From the NCBI GenBank assembly GCA_038750655.1, contig JBCDGZ010000043.1, positions 1-50,049 of the forward strand: 50,049 nt of DNA, read 5' to 3'. Origin of the DNA: JBCDGZ01 sp038750655. Lineage in GTDB: Bacteria > Bacteroidota > Bacteroidia > Chitinophagales > Saprospiraceae. Positions 26,438-34,982 of the stretch are shown here, piece by piece; position 1 is the first letter of the stretch, and each line of letters opens with the position of its first letter. The notes below the pieces were generated by a model that was not told the origin of the DNA, ran no database searches, and saw nothing but the letters and a program-made list of their open reading frames with translations. Position numbers and translations under genes: made by a program.

Positions 26438-27439
26438 ATGAATGTTGCGATGTTTAGCACCAAGCCTTATGATCAGGAGTATTTCGAAGCGTACAATGAA
26501 GCCTACGGTTTTGCCATCACCTATTTTGAGACGCCGTTGAATAGTCATACCGTTAATTTGACCAGTGGCTTTGAGGCGGTTTGTGTCTTTGTGAATGATC
26601 GTATTGATGCGGAGACGATTGAGGCGATGGGGCGCAATGGCGTTCAATTGATTGCGTTGCGTTGTGCGGGGTTTAATAATGTTGATCTGCAAGCAGCGGA
26701 GCGGCAGCAAATTAAGGTGGTGAGGGTACCTGCTTATTCTCCTGAGGCGGTGGCGGAACATTCGATCGCTTTGATTCTGACCCTCAATCGGAAGACCCAT
26801 AAAGCCTACAATAGGATACGAGAGGGGAATTTTTCTTTGCATAAGCTGATTGGGTTCAACCTTCACCAAAAGACGGTTGGTGTGATTGGGACGGGGAAAA
26901 TTGGGGCGGCCTTTTGTCGAATCCTCAAAGGCTTTGGTTGCCGGATTATTGCCTACGATAAATTCGAGTCTAATGAGTTGTTGGGGATGGGGGTGCAATA
27001 CCGACCTTTAAATACCGTTTTTGAACAGTCGGATATTCTCTCGTTACACTGCCCCTTGACCGAAGACACCAAGTATATAGTCAATGAGTCATCCATCGGG
27101 CGAATGAAGAAAGGAGTGATGATCATCAATACTAGTAGGGGAGCATTGATTAAAACGGAGGACGTAATCGAGGGTTTGATTAGCCAAAAAATCGGTTATC
27201 TGGGTATTGATGTGTATGAGCAAGAGGAGAATCTCTTCTTCAAGGATTTATCCGAAAGCATCATTCAAGACGAATTTATATTGAGGCTCAACAGTTTTCC
27301 CAATGTGCTGATTACTTCCCATCAGGCCTTCTTTACCCGGGAGGCGATGGCGGAAATCACCACGACAACCCTAGAAAATATAAATGCCTTTCATCGAGGA
27401 GAAGAATTGCTCAATGCACTGGCATATATAAATCTTTAA
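26438..27439 (+). CDS. ldhA: D-lactate dehydrogenase
   Basis: A 333-residue NAD-dependent D-2-hydroxyacid dehydrogenase closely matching the E. coli LdhA type. Seen are FSTKPYD near the start, VCVFVND, LRCAGFNNVDL, VRVPAYSPEAVAEH, the NAD loop VGVIGTGKIG, then LHCPLT, NTSRGALI (catalytic Arg), GIDVYEQEENLFF (catalytic Glu) and ITSHQAFFT (catalytic His). It reduces pyruvate to D-lactate, regenerating NAD+ in fermentation or microaerobic growth. The start at 26438 matches the family N-terminus; a possible upstream extension to 26399 adds unrelated residues. Confidence 0.96.
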   Translation: MNVAMFSTKPYDQEYFEAYNEAYGFAITYFETPLNSHTVNLTSGFEAVCVFVNDRIDAETIEAMGRNGVQLIALRCAGFNNVDLQAAERQQIKVVRVPAYSPEAVAEHSIALILTLNRKTHKAYNRIREGNFSLHKLIGFNLHQKTVGVIGTGKIGAAFCRILKGFGCRIIAYDKFESNELLGMGVQYRPLNTVFEQSDILSLHCPLTEDTKYIVNESSIGRMKKGVMIINTSRGALIKTEDVIEGLISQKIGYLGIDVYEQEENLFFKDLSESIIQDEFILRLNSFPNVLITSHQAFFTREAMAEITTTTLENINAFHRGEELLNALAYINL

Positions 27440-27446
27440 AAATATG

Positions 27447-27454
27447 TACCTTTG
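27447..27454 (+). promoter_or_regulatory. TAnnTTTG -7 box upstream of the YfhO-family gene
   Basis: TACCTTTG matches the consensus exactly, 42 bases before the ATG at 27497, implying a leader of about 38 bases. No clear -33 element is visible. Confidence 0.4.
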
Positions 27455-27496
27455 GCTGTCCCGATTGGGGATGCAAAAAATCTATAAAAGCTTTTT

Positions 27497-29983
27497 ATGA
27501 ATGTTCTACTCAAAAAGGGCCTTCCGCATATTTTGGCTGGATTCGCCTTTTTGCTGATTTCTGCGCTTTATTTTCTTCCGCAGTTACAAGGCGAGGTCAT
27601 CAATCAAACGGATATTACTTCTCACCGGGGGATGTCGCAGGAGATTAAGGAGTACCACGAAACAACGGGCAAAATTTCCTGGTGGACCAACTCCATGTTC
27701 GGAGGAATGCCAGCATATCAGACGATTTCCTGGCAACCTGGCAATAAGCTCAAATACATCGAACAAGCTTCCCATCTCTTCATATCGCGCCCCATCGGCT
27801 ATTTTTTCTGCGCCATGCTTTCTTTTTACATCCTCATGATCGTAATGGGGGTGAACCACTGGCTGGCGGCCATTGGGGCTATCGCCTTCGGACTAACCAC
27901 CAACAGCATAGTGCTCTTCGAGGCCGGGCATACTTCCAAGATGCGGGTCATCAATTACTTCCCCATCGTCGTTGCTGGGGTGATCATGGCTTATCGAGGA
28001 CGACACCTGCTGGGGGGACTGCTCTTTTCGGTCGGGATAGGCGTCAGCCTGTACGCCAATCACGTGCAGATGGTCTACTACCTGTTTATGGTGATGAGTA
28101 TTTACTTCATTGTTCAGCTGATCAAGGCCGCCCGGGAGCAGCAGCTGCCGGATTTTATGAAGGCTACGGGCGTACTGGCGGTGGCGGGATTGCTAGCCGT
28201 AGGCTCTTCGGCGGGGAAGCTGTGGACGACTTATGAGTATGGGCAGGATACGATGCGAGGGAAGCCAATTTTGGCCAGTACGGGGAAAGCCCCTACGAGC
28301 AGTAGCGAGACCGATGGCTTGGAGTGGAGTTATGCTACGCGATGGAGTAATGACTGGCTGGATGTAACTGCGGCGATGATCCCCGGCGTTACTGGTGGGA
28401 GTGCTCAGGAGCCAGTTACAAGCACCTCCGCTACCTATAAAGAACTCACTAGAAGAGGTATTCGACTGGGAAGCACTGCTCGAGCACCGCTCTACTGGGG
28501 ACCGATGCCTGTTACCAGTGGACCGGCCTATTTTGGTGCAATTATTTGCTTTTTGTTTGTTTTGGGAATGTTGCTGGTAAAAGGACCGATAAGGTGGTGG
28601 CTGGGTATTGCAGTTTTGCTGACTGTCTTGATGTCTTTGGGTAAGAATTTCTCGGTGATGAATCGCCTTTTGTTTGATTATTTCCCTCTGTACTCCAAAT
28701 TCAGAGCGCCGAGTTCTGTTATGGGGGTTACCGGGTTTTTGGTGACCATCATGGCGGTACTGGGCTTGCACGAGTTGGCAAAGAGTAAAAATAGAGAAGC
28801 CCTGGCTCTGCGGCCGTTGATGATCGCCGGAGGCATTACGGGGGCCATCTGTCTGTTTTTTGCTTTGATGGGGCCTTCGTTCTTCGACTTTGTGACCGAA
28901 AATGACAAAGACTATCAACAGGCGGGATACAATGTCGCCGCCCTCCGTACCGACCGCGCCGCTCTGATGAGCAGCGATGCTTGGCGCTCTCTGATCCTCA
29001 TCGCGCTGGCCGTCGGCCTGACCTGGGCTTTTATCAAGGAGAAGGTAAAAATGCCGATCCTGATGGGAGGGCTGGCCCTGCTGGTGGCTGGAGATTTGTG
29101 GACCGTGAATCGCCGCTATGTAAACACCGATAGCTTTGAACCTAAAGCCCGCTACGCCAATAACTTTAGACCTCGGCCGGTAGATACGCAAATTTTGCAG
29201 GACAAAGACCCTCATTATCGAGTACTGGACATCAACGGGTTCCAAAATTCGAGTGCCTCTTATTACCACAAAACCATCGGTGGTTATCACCCCGCCAAGT
29301 TGCAGCGCTATCAGGATTTGATTGACTACCACATCGGCAAGAACAACCAGCAGGTGCTCAATATGCTGAATACCAAGTATATCATTGCTCAGGACAAGGC
29401 CCAGCGCAATCCAGGAGCGATGGGCAATGCCTGGTTTATCAGCTCTTTTAAGATGGTGGATACACCCAATCAAGAAATTGAATCCCTCACGGGCTTTAAC
29501 CCTGCCGAAGTGGCCGTTGTGCACAAAGAGTTCGCGGCCTATGTTGACGGGCTAAACCCCGAGAAAGGCGGTACGATACAATTGACTTCCTACAAGCCGG
29601 ATGAACTGGCCTACACCAGCAACAGCAGCACGGAGCAGTTGGCGGTTTTCTCCGAGATTTGGTACGGCCCGAACAAGGGCTGGAATGCTTATATCGATGG
29701 GAAGCCGGTGGAGCATATTCGGGTTAATTATTTGCTGCGCGGGCTGCGCGTACCGGCCGGACAGCACGCTATCGAGTTCAAGTTCGAGCCGCGGTCCTAT
29801 GCCATTGGAAATACCATTTCGCTGATCAGTTCTTTGATGATCTTGCTGGGTTTTCTGGGCTATATCGGATGGAACCTGTATCAGCAGGTGCAGCAGCAGC
29901 CGGAGCCACAGGTGGCCAAGCCAAAGCCGACAGTCAGAAAGGCTGCACCGCCCAAGAAGACCAAGTCGCGCAGGCGCAAGTAG
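27497..29983 (+). CDS. YfhO-family polytopic membrane protein
   Basis: An 828-residue protein with about a dozen membrane helices in residues ~10-540, a periplasmic domain at ~545-765 and a last helix at ~770-795, ending in a Lys/Arg/Pro-rich cytoplasmic tail. Early motifs TDITSHRGMSQEI and WWTNSMFGGMPAYQT and the later SEIWYGPNKGWNAYIDG and VNYLLRGLRVPAG are characteristic of Bacteroidota YfhO proteins, which have a GT-C glycosyltransferase-like architecture. In Gram-positives YfhO is linked to lipoteichoic acid glycosylation, but the Bacteroidota role is undefined. The next gene, a flippase, starts six bases downstream; together they suggest modification and export of a lipid-linked glycan. 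Confidence 0.92.
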   Translation: MNVLLKKGLPHILAGFAFLLISALYFLPQLQGEVINQTDITSHRGMSQEIKEYHETTGKISWWTNSMFGGMPAYQTISWQPGNKLKYIEQASHLFISRPIGYFFCAMLSFYILMIVMGVNHWLAAIGAIAFGLTTNSIVLFEAGHTSKMRVINYFPIVVAGVIMAYRGRHLLGGLLFSVGIGVSLYANHVQMVYYLFMVMSIYFIVQLIKAAREQQLPDFMKATGVLAVAGLLAVGSSAGKLWTTYEYGQDTMRGKPILASTGKAPTSSSETDGLEWSYATRWSNDWLDVTAAMIPGVTGGSAQEPVTSTSATYKELTRRGIRLGSTARAPLYWGPMPVTSGPAYFGAIICFLFVLGMLLVKGPIRWWLGIAVLLTVLMSLGKNFSVMNRLLFDYFPLYSKFRAPSSVMGVTGFLVTIMAVLGLHELAKSKNREALALRPLMIAGGITGAICLFFALMGPSFFDFVTENDKDYQQAGYNVAALRTDRAALMSSDAWRSLILIALAVGLTWAFIKEKVKMPILMGGLALLVAGDLWTVNRRYVNTDSFEPKARYANNFRPRPVDTQILQDKDPHYRVLDINGFQNSSASYYHKTIGGYHPAKLQRYQDLIDYHIGKNNQQVLNMLNTKYIIAQDKAQRNPGAMGNAWFISSFKMVDTPNQEIESLTGFNPAEVAVVHKEFAAYVDGLNPEKGGTIQLTSYKPDELAYTSNSSTEQLAVFSEIWYGPNKGWNAYIDGKPVEHIRVNYLLRGLRVPAGQHAIEFKFEPRSYAIGNTISLISSLMILLGFLGYIGWNLYQQVQQQPEPQVAKPKPTVRKAAPPKKTKSRRRK

Positions 29984-29989
29984 GTCGGA

Positions 29990-31474
29990 ATGGGGGTCAT
30001 CAAGCGACAAGGAATAAAGCAAAGTTTGGTCAGCTACGGCGCCGTCGCCGTCGCCGCCCTGAGTACCGTTTTCATTTATCCCCGGGATACCAAAATCTAC
30101 GGCTTAGCTCGCTTTATCCTCGATACCGCCATGTTTCTCATGCCCTTCATGCTACTGGGCCTCAATGGCGTCATCGTCCGCTATTTTCCCAAATTCAAGA
30201 ACCCCGACAACGGCCACAACGGCTTTCTGCCCTTCATGCTATTGATTGGCCTGGGTAGCGTACTCTTCTTCTCTCTGCTCGGCTACCTCTTCTGGGATCA
30301 ACTCTTGGCCGTCTACGAAGATAAGCCCGCTATCTACAGCCAGTACCTACATTACCTCTTTCCCCTGGCTGGGCTGATCACCCTCTTTATGATTTTCAAC
30401 AGCTACAGCTCTAACTTCAAGCGCATCGTCGTCCCCTCCATTTTCCAAAACCTGATCAAATTCAGCCTACCCGTATTGATCCTGCTCTATTTGTGGGAGT
30501 ACATTGATGTCGAGAACATCATCGAAGGTATTTTGCTTACCTACCTGCTCTCCCTCATAGGCATCATTATTTACATTGGGTTTCTGGGGCAGCTGAAACT
30601 AAAACTCAACTGGCGCTTCCTCAGCCCCGAACTGCTCAAAGAGATGGGCAACTATTCCCTCTACCTACTCCTCGGGGGGATGGGCAGCGTCATCGCCTTT
30701 CGCATCGATTCCATTATGATCAGCACCCTGCTGGACTACGATAATAATGGCATCTACGGTATTTCAGCTTTCATCGGCAATGCTATTGCTATCCCTGCTG
30801 CTGCCCTCATCTTGATTGCCTCGCCGATCATTGCCACTGCCTTTGACCAAAAAGATATGAAGCATGTGGCGTACTTGTATCGAGGGTCCTCCATCAACCT
30901 CCTGGTCGTTGGCCTCTTTCTCTACGTTGGCATCGCTGCGGGCATCGAAGACCTCTTTTCCATCATGCCCCGCGCCGAAGTGCTCAAAGAGGGCATTCAG
31001 GTCACCCTACTGGTCGGGCTAGCCAAGATTATCGATATGGGGACCAGTGTCAACAACCAAATCATCAATTATTCCAAATACTACCGTTTTAGCGTCGTGG
31101 CCGTTATGGCAATGGCGCTTTTCAACGTGGTAACCAATTTGATTTTCATCCCTCGATTTCAAATAATCGGAGCAGCTATGGCTTCGCTGGCCTCTATTTT
31201 TCTCTACAACCTGCTTAAGCTGGGCTTTATTTACTACAAACTCAAGATTCAGCCCTTCAGCTTGCAGACCTTAAAAATTCTGGGGATTGCCCTTTTGGCA
31301 TATTTAGTCGCCAGCCGTTTACCCCTATCCTTTTCTCCATTTCTCAATTTGATCCTTCGCTCTCTGGTCGTCGTGGTCATTTATCTACCTGCCGTTTTGT
31401 ACTTCAAAATTTCGGAAGACATCAATGATCTTCTTCACCAGGGATGGAGCAAAATCAAAGCTCTATTGGGCTAG
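29990..31474 (+). CDS. Polysaccharide/lipid-linked oligosaccharide flippase (MATE/MOP family, Wzx-like)
   Basis: A 494-residue protein with about 14 membrane helices. The N-terminal GIKQSLVSYGAVAVAALSTVFIYP, RYFPKF and a mid-protein FRIDSIMISTLLDYDNNGIY segment are typical of Bacteroidota polysaccharide biosynthesis flippases in the MOP superfamily. It is predicted to move lipid-linked glycan precursors across the inner membrane. It follows the YfhO-family gene by six bases and surely shares its transcript. No glycosyltransferase cluster is adjacent, so the glycan is unknown. Confidence 0.9.
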   Translation: MGVIKRQGIKQSLVSYGAVAVAALSTVFIYPRDTKIYGLARFILDTAMFLMPFMLLGLNGVIVRYFPKFKNPDNGHNGFLPFMLLIGLGSVLFFSLLGYLFWDQLLAVYEDKPAIYSQYLHYLFPLAGLITLFMIFNSYSSNFKRIVVPSIFQNLIKFSLPVLILLYLWEYIDVENIIEGILLTYLLSLIGIIIYIGFLGQLKLKLNWRFLSPELLKEMGNYSLYLLLGGMGSVIAFRIDSIMISTLLDYDNNGIYGISAFIGNAIAIPAAALILIASPIIATAFDQKDMKHVAYLYRGSSINLLVVGLFLYVGIAAGIEDLFSIMPRAEVLKEGIQVTLLVGLAKIIDMGTSVNNQIINYSKYYRFSVVAVMAMALFNVVTNLIFIPRFQIIGAAMASLASIFLYNLLKLGFIYYKLKIQPFSLQTLKILGIALLAYLVASRLPLSFSPFLNLILRSLVVVVIYLPAVLYFKISEDINDLLHQGWSKIKALLG

Positions 31475-31492
31475 GGATTGCTCCCTAAGCGA

Positions 31493-31500
31493 TACTTTTG
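31493..31500 (+). promoter_or_regulatory. TAnnTTTG -7 box upstream of the enoyl-CoA hydratase gene
   Basis: TACTTTTG matches the consensus, 47 bases before the ATG at 31548. TTG sequences occur upstream (31466 and 31478) but neither is at ideal spacing. Confidence 0.4.
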
Positions 31501-31547
31501 TATTTTCGCGGCATCATCAAGGCTACAAACCATTTAACCACAATCAT

Positions 31548-32327
31548 ATGACCTACGAAAACCTGTTAATCACGGAAGATAATGGCATCTTTCTCCTCAC
31601 CATCAACCGCGAAAAGGCCCTCAATGCCCTCAACGGGCAGACGATGGCTGAACTCAAGCACTTTTTTGAGCAAGATGCCCCCAAGCGCGAGGGCCTTACA
31701 GGAGTCATCCTGACCGGCGCTGGTGATAAAGCTTTTGTAGCAGGAGCAGATATTAAAGAATTTTTGTCGCTGCAAGGCGATCAGGGGCGTACCATGTCCA
31801 AGCGCGGGCAGGACATCTTTTTTAGTATCGAGCGCTTTAACAAACCTGTCATTGCCGCCGTCAACGGCTATGCTCTGGGAGGCGGTTGCGAGCTGGCTAT
31901 GGCCTGTCATATGCGCATTGCCACAGAGAATGCCCGCTTTGGCCAGCCGGAGATCAACCTGGGCATCATCCCCGGCTACGGAGGTACACAGCGATTGATC
32001 CAGTACATCGGCAAGAGCAAGGCGATGGAGTTGCTGCTTACCGGTGATATGATTAAAGCCGATGAGGCCTGGCAGCGCGGGCTAGTCAATCACGTCGTAC
32101 CGCAGGGGCAGGAGATTGAGAAAGCCAAAGAAATTTTAACCAAGGTCGCCGGTAAAGCGCCCATCGGAGTAGCCAAGATCATCGCCTGTGTCAATCGCTA
32201 TTTCGATACAGGCGATGGATTTGATTTTGAGGTGAACGAATTTGGACAAACGACGACAACGGAGGATTTCCGGGAAGGGGCCACTGCATTTATCGAAAAG
32301 CGTCCGGCGAATTTTCAGGGTCGCTAG
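31548..32327 (+). CDS. Enoyl-CoA hydratase (crotonase family)
   Basis: A 259-residue crotonase that hydrates trans-2-enoyl-CoA to 3-hydroxyacyl-CoA. Oxyanion-hole segments AFVAGADIKEF and ALGGGCELAMAC are present, and both catalytic glutamates are retained: E115 (GGGCEL) and E135 (GQPEINLG). GIIPGYGGTQRL follows, and the C-terminal trimerisation helix (DFREGATAFIEKRPANF) is complete. Keeping both glutamates favours true hydratase activity over an isomerase or thioesterase role. The ATG at 31548 (after CAT) begins the family N-terminus. It may act in fatty acid or butanoate-type metabolism; no other beta-oxidation gene is adjacent. Confidence 0.95.
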   Translation: MTYENLLITEDNGIFLLTINREKALNALNGQTMAELKHFFEQDAPKREGLTGVILTGAGDKAFVAGADIKEFLSLQGDQGRTMSKRGQDIFFSIERFNKPVIAAVNGYALGGGCELAMACHMRIATENARFGQPEINLGIIPGYGGTQRLIQYIGKSKAMELLLTGDMIKADEAWQRGLVNHVVPQGQEIEKAKEILTKVAGKAPIGVAKIIACVNRYFDTGDGFDFEVNEFGQTTTTEDFREGATAFIEKRPANFQGR

Positions 32328-32391
32328 TAAACAATAGGGGCCTTTAGCTGTGTTATATTAGCTATTTTGAATAGAAAAATTCACCTGAGTT

Positions 32392-33417
32392 ATGATAGAA
32401 ACCGACATCCTGATTATCGGAGCTGGCCCCTGCGGGCTGTTCATCGTTTTTGAAGCAGGCCTGCTTAAGATGCGCTGTCATCTGATCGATGCCTTGCCCG
32501 TTCCGGGGGGACAACTGAGTGAAATTTATCCCAAAAAGCCCATCTATGATATTCCGGGCTATCCCTCTGTCCTCGCTGGCGAGCTAGTCGATAACCTCAT
32601 GAAGCAGATCGAGCCCTTCAATCCCACCTTTACGCTGGGCGAGCGGGCTGAGACTTTGGAGAAGCTGGATAATGGCCATTTCCGTGTGACGACCAACCGG
32701 GGTACGGTTCATCAGGCGCCTGTTATTGCCATCGCCGGCGGCCTGGGCAGCTTCGAACCTCGTAAACCACCGATCAGCAATATTGCCGATTTTGAGGATA
32801 AAGGAGTAGAGTATATGGTCCGCGATCCAGAGTTTTACCGCGATAAGAAGGTGGTACTGGCCGGAGGGGGCGACTCTGCCCTGGACTGGGCCATCTTTCT
32901 GGCCGATGTGGCCGCCGAGCTGATGCTGGTCCATCGCCGCAGTGGCTTCCGGGGAGCTTTGGACTCGGTGGAGAAGGTCAAGCAATTGAGCGAGGAGGGG
33001 AAAATCACGCTGATTACGGAGGCGCAGGTGGTGGGCCTGGAGGGCAATGGAAGGCTCAACAAGGTAATCGTCAAGCACAAAACGGAGGGCGAACGGGAGG
33101 TCGAAACCGATCACTTCGTACCGCTCTTTGGGTTGACGCCCAAGCTGGGACCACTGGGCGATTGGGGATTGGAGATTGAGAAAAATGCTATCAAGGTTGA
33201 TACCCTCGATTACCGCACCAACATTCCAGGCATTTATGCCATCGGGGACATCAATACCTACGAGGGCAAGCTCAAGCTCATTCTTTGCGGCTTCCACGAA
33301 GCAACCTTAATGTGCCAGTCTGCGTTCAAGCATATCAACCCCGACAAAAAGCTTTCTTTTAAATACACTACAGTGACGGGAATAGCTGGATTTGAAGGAG
33401 AAAATAATAGTCAATGA
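32392..33417 (+). CDS. Ferredoxin-NADP(+) reductase, thioredoxin reductase-like
   Basis: A 341-residue flavoprotein with FAD-binding GAGPCG at 10-15, a central NADPH domain (VVLAGGGDSALDWA) and a C-terminal FAD segment (GIYAIGDINTYEGK). It lacks the redox-active C-x-x-C of thioredoxin reductases and has the C-terminal extension (SFKYTTVTG-type) seen in TrxR-like ferredoxin-NADP reductases. It should move electrons between NADPH and a ferredoxin or flavodoxin. Its stop overlaps the start of a 2Fe-2S ferredoxin gene by four bases (ATGA), which strongly supports this assignment and implies coupled translation. Confidence 0.93.
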   Translation: MIETDILIIGAGPCGLFIVFEAGLLKMRCHLIDALPVPGGQLSEIYPKKPIYDIPGYPSVLAGELVDNLMKQIEPFNPTFTLGERAETLEKLDNGHFRVTTNRGTVHQAPVIAIAGGLGSFEPRKPPISNIADFEDKGVEYMVRDPEFYRDKKVVLAGGGDSALDWAIFLADVAAELMLVHRRSGFRGALDSVEKVKQLSEEGKITLITEAQVVGLEGNGRLNKVIVKHKTEGEREVETDHFVPLFGLTPKLGPLGDWGLEIEKNAIKVDTLDYRTNIPGIYAIGDINTYEGKLKLILCGFHEATLMCQSAFKHINPDKKLSFKYTTVTGIAGFEGENNSQ

Positions 33418-33731
33418 TCAAGATTACCGTAATCGATAGAGAAGACCAAGCCCACGAACTGGACGCTCCAACGGATATGAATATGAACCTGATGGAGCTT
33501 TGCAAAGCCTATGAATTGCCCGTAGAAGGGACCTGCGGTGGCATGGCCCTGTGCTCGACCTGCCATGTCTACATACAAAGTGAGCACGATTTGCCGGAGG
33601 CAGGCGATAGTGAGGAAGATATGCTCGATCAGGCCTTTTTTGTGGAGGATAACAGCCGATTGGGCTGCCAACTTCGCCTCGTGGATGATATGGATGGGTT
33701 GATTGTGAAGCTGGCTCCGGTAGCAGGATAA
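33414..33731 (+). CDS. 2Fe-2S ferredoxin (adrenodoxin/ISC type)
   Basis: A 105-residue ferredoxin with ligands C41, C47, C50 and C85 in the C-x5-C-x2-C...C pattern typical of vertebrate-like and Isc-type 2Fe-2S ferredoxins, including the CGGMALCSTCHVY loop and RLGCQL. The acidic helix 60-80 (EAGDSEEDMLD) is the usual docking surface for the reductase. The ATGA overlap with the upstream reductase shows the two are made together as a redox pair. The electron acceptor is not encoded nearby. Confidence 0.96.
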   Translation: MIKITVIDREDQAHELDAPTDMNMNLMELCKAYELPVEGTCGGMALCSTCHVYIQSEHDLPEAGDSEEDMLDQAFFVEDNSRLGCQLRLVDDMDGLIVKLAPVAG

Positions 33732-33808
33732 GCCTTTGGGGGGAGTGCAAAAGCTTGATCTTGGATAGTTTAGCTTGATATTAAGTTTATTTTAATTAAA
33801 AAATATTG

Positions 33809-33816
33809 TATTTTTG
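33809..33816 (+). promoter_or_regulatory. TAnnTTTG -7 box of the HU-SPOR gene
   Basis: TATTTTTG matches the consensus and lies 23 bases before the ATG at 33840, within an AT-rich stretch. Confidence 0.4.
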
Positions 33817-33839
33817 GTATTAGGATTAAAACAGCAGCA

Positions 33840-34895
33840 ATGAACATCGACGTCAGCGCTTACATCAGTGAATTATTATTCAAGCACGACGCAGTGGCCA
33901 TCCCCGGCCTCGGTGGCTTAGTGACGGTGTACAAACCTTCTACTATTGACCACGTTCAAGGGTTGCTGTATCCTCCTTCTAAGTCTTTGAGTTTTGATCG
34001 CGAGTTGATGACTGATGATGGGGTGTTGATTGGATGTATTCGGAAAAAAAATGACCTTAGCGCCGAGGAGGCCCAGAAAATACTTCAAAACTACGTAGCT
34101 GAAACCCAATCTGCGCTCGAAAAGCGAGAGATCGTGGTTTTTCCCAATGTTGGTCGGCTGTACAAGGATTACGAGCAGAATTTCCAGTTTCTGCAAGACA
34201 ATACCAACTTCAACACCGATGCCTTTGGCCTGCCAGCTATCCAGTTTTATCCCATCCTGCGCAATCGCGGCTCCATCTTCGCCGAATCGGAGTTGGGGAT
34301 GCCTGCTCCCGCCCCTGAGGTCAATAAGAAGCAGAAAAGCTGGAAAGTCCCCACCCGCCAACTGCAATCCGCCTTACCTGCGGTATTTCTAATCGCTCTA
34401 CTCAGCCTTTCAGTCTACTTTTTTACCAACCGAGCCAGCGAAGGCAGCGATGGTTTCTTCAAAAAGCCCGTCGCCGGCGAGCGCCTCAACCGCAAACCCT
34501 CCGACAACCAGGCTTCCCTGCTCGATGTGTTCAAAAGTCGCGAGGAGCCCGCGCCCCAAGCCGCCGCCCCACCCGTAAGCGATGAAACCGAAGAACCTGC
34601 GCTGCCCGTCGACGAAGACGGAGAATTCGAAACTGCTATTGATACTGAAGCCATCACCACCCTGCCCGGGCAAAAAGAGGCTGTGATCATCATTGGGGCC
34701 TATGGCAAGAAGGCAGGGGTAAAGAAGCGTATCAAGCAGCTCTATGATCTAGGATATGATGCCTATCAGGACAAATTGCGGGGCTTGACCCGCGTTGGGG
34801 CCCAGTTTTCCTACGAAGAGGAAGAGCAGTTGGAAGAAACCCTGCGCCTGCTTCGTCAAAAGTTTGATAAGAGTGCCTATCTGCTGAAAGACTAG
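33840..34895 (+). CDS. HU-CCDC81-like and SPOR-domain membrane protein
   Basis: A 351-residue protein with two HU-like domains of the bacterial CCDC81 type at ~1-60 (ISELLFKHDAVAIPGLGGLVT) and ~70-140 (EKREIVVFPNVGRLYKD), a Pro/Lys linker, one membrane helix at ~177-197, an acidic Pro-rich spacer and a C-terminal SPOR domain at ~280-351 (IIIGAYGKKAGVKKRIKQLY). SPOR domains bind peptidoglycan stripped of stem peptides at division sites, and the HU part would be cytoplasmic. It therefore physically links a nucleoid-protein-like fold to the cell wall. The precise role is not established; the family is common in Bacteroidota. Confidence 0.9.
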   Translation: MNIDVSAYISELLFKHDAVAIPGLGGLVTVYKPSTIDHVQGLLYPPSKSLSFDRELMTDDGVLIGCIRKKNDLSAEEAQKILQNYVAETQSALEKREIVVFPNVGRLYKDYEQNFQFLQDNTNFNTDAFGLPAIQFYPILRNRGSIFAESELGMPAPAPEVNKKQKSWKVPTRQLQSALPAVFLIALLSLSVYFFTNRASEGSDGFFKKPVAGERLNRKPSDNQASLLDVFKSREEPAPQAAAPPVSDETEEPALPVDEDGEFETAIDTEAITTLPGQKEAVIIIGAYGKKAGVKKRIKQLYDLGYDAYQDKLRGLTRVGAQFSYEEEEQLEETLRLLRQKFDKSAYLLKD

Positions 34896-34982
34896 TAATC
34901 TTTCTTTCTTCCCTTTCATTTATTCTATCTTGCTTACTTTCCACCATTAAGCACTGGCGTCTTGCGCCACAGTTCCCTTGCT

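Noticed and set aside
28193..29524. 443-codon open frame on the minus strand
   Set aside because: It lies wholly inside the YfhO-family gene, and the translation is His/Gln/Arg-rich with no domain, as expected for an antisense shadow.
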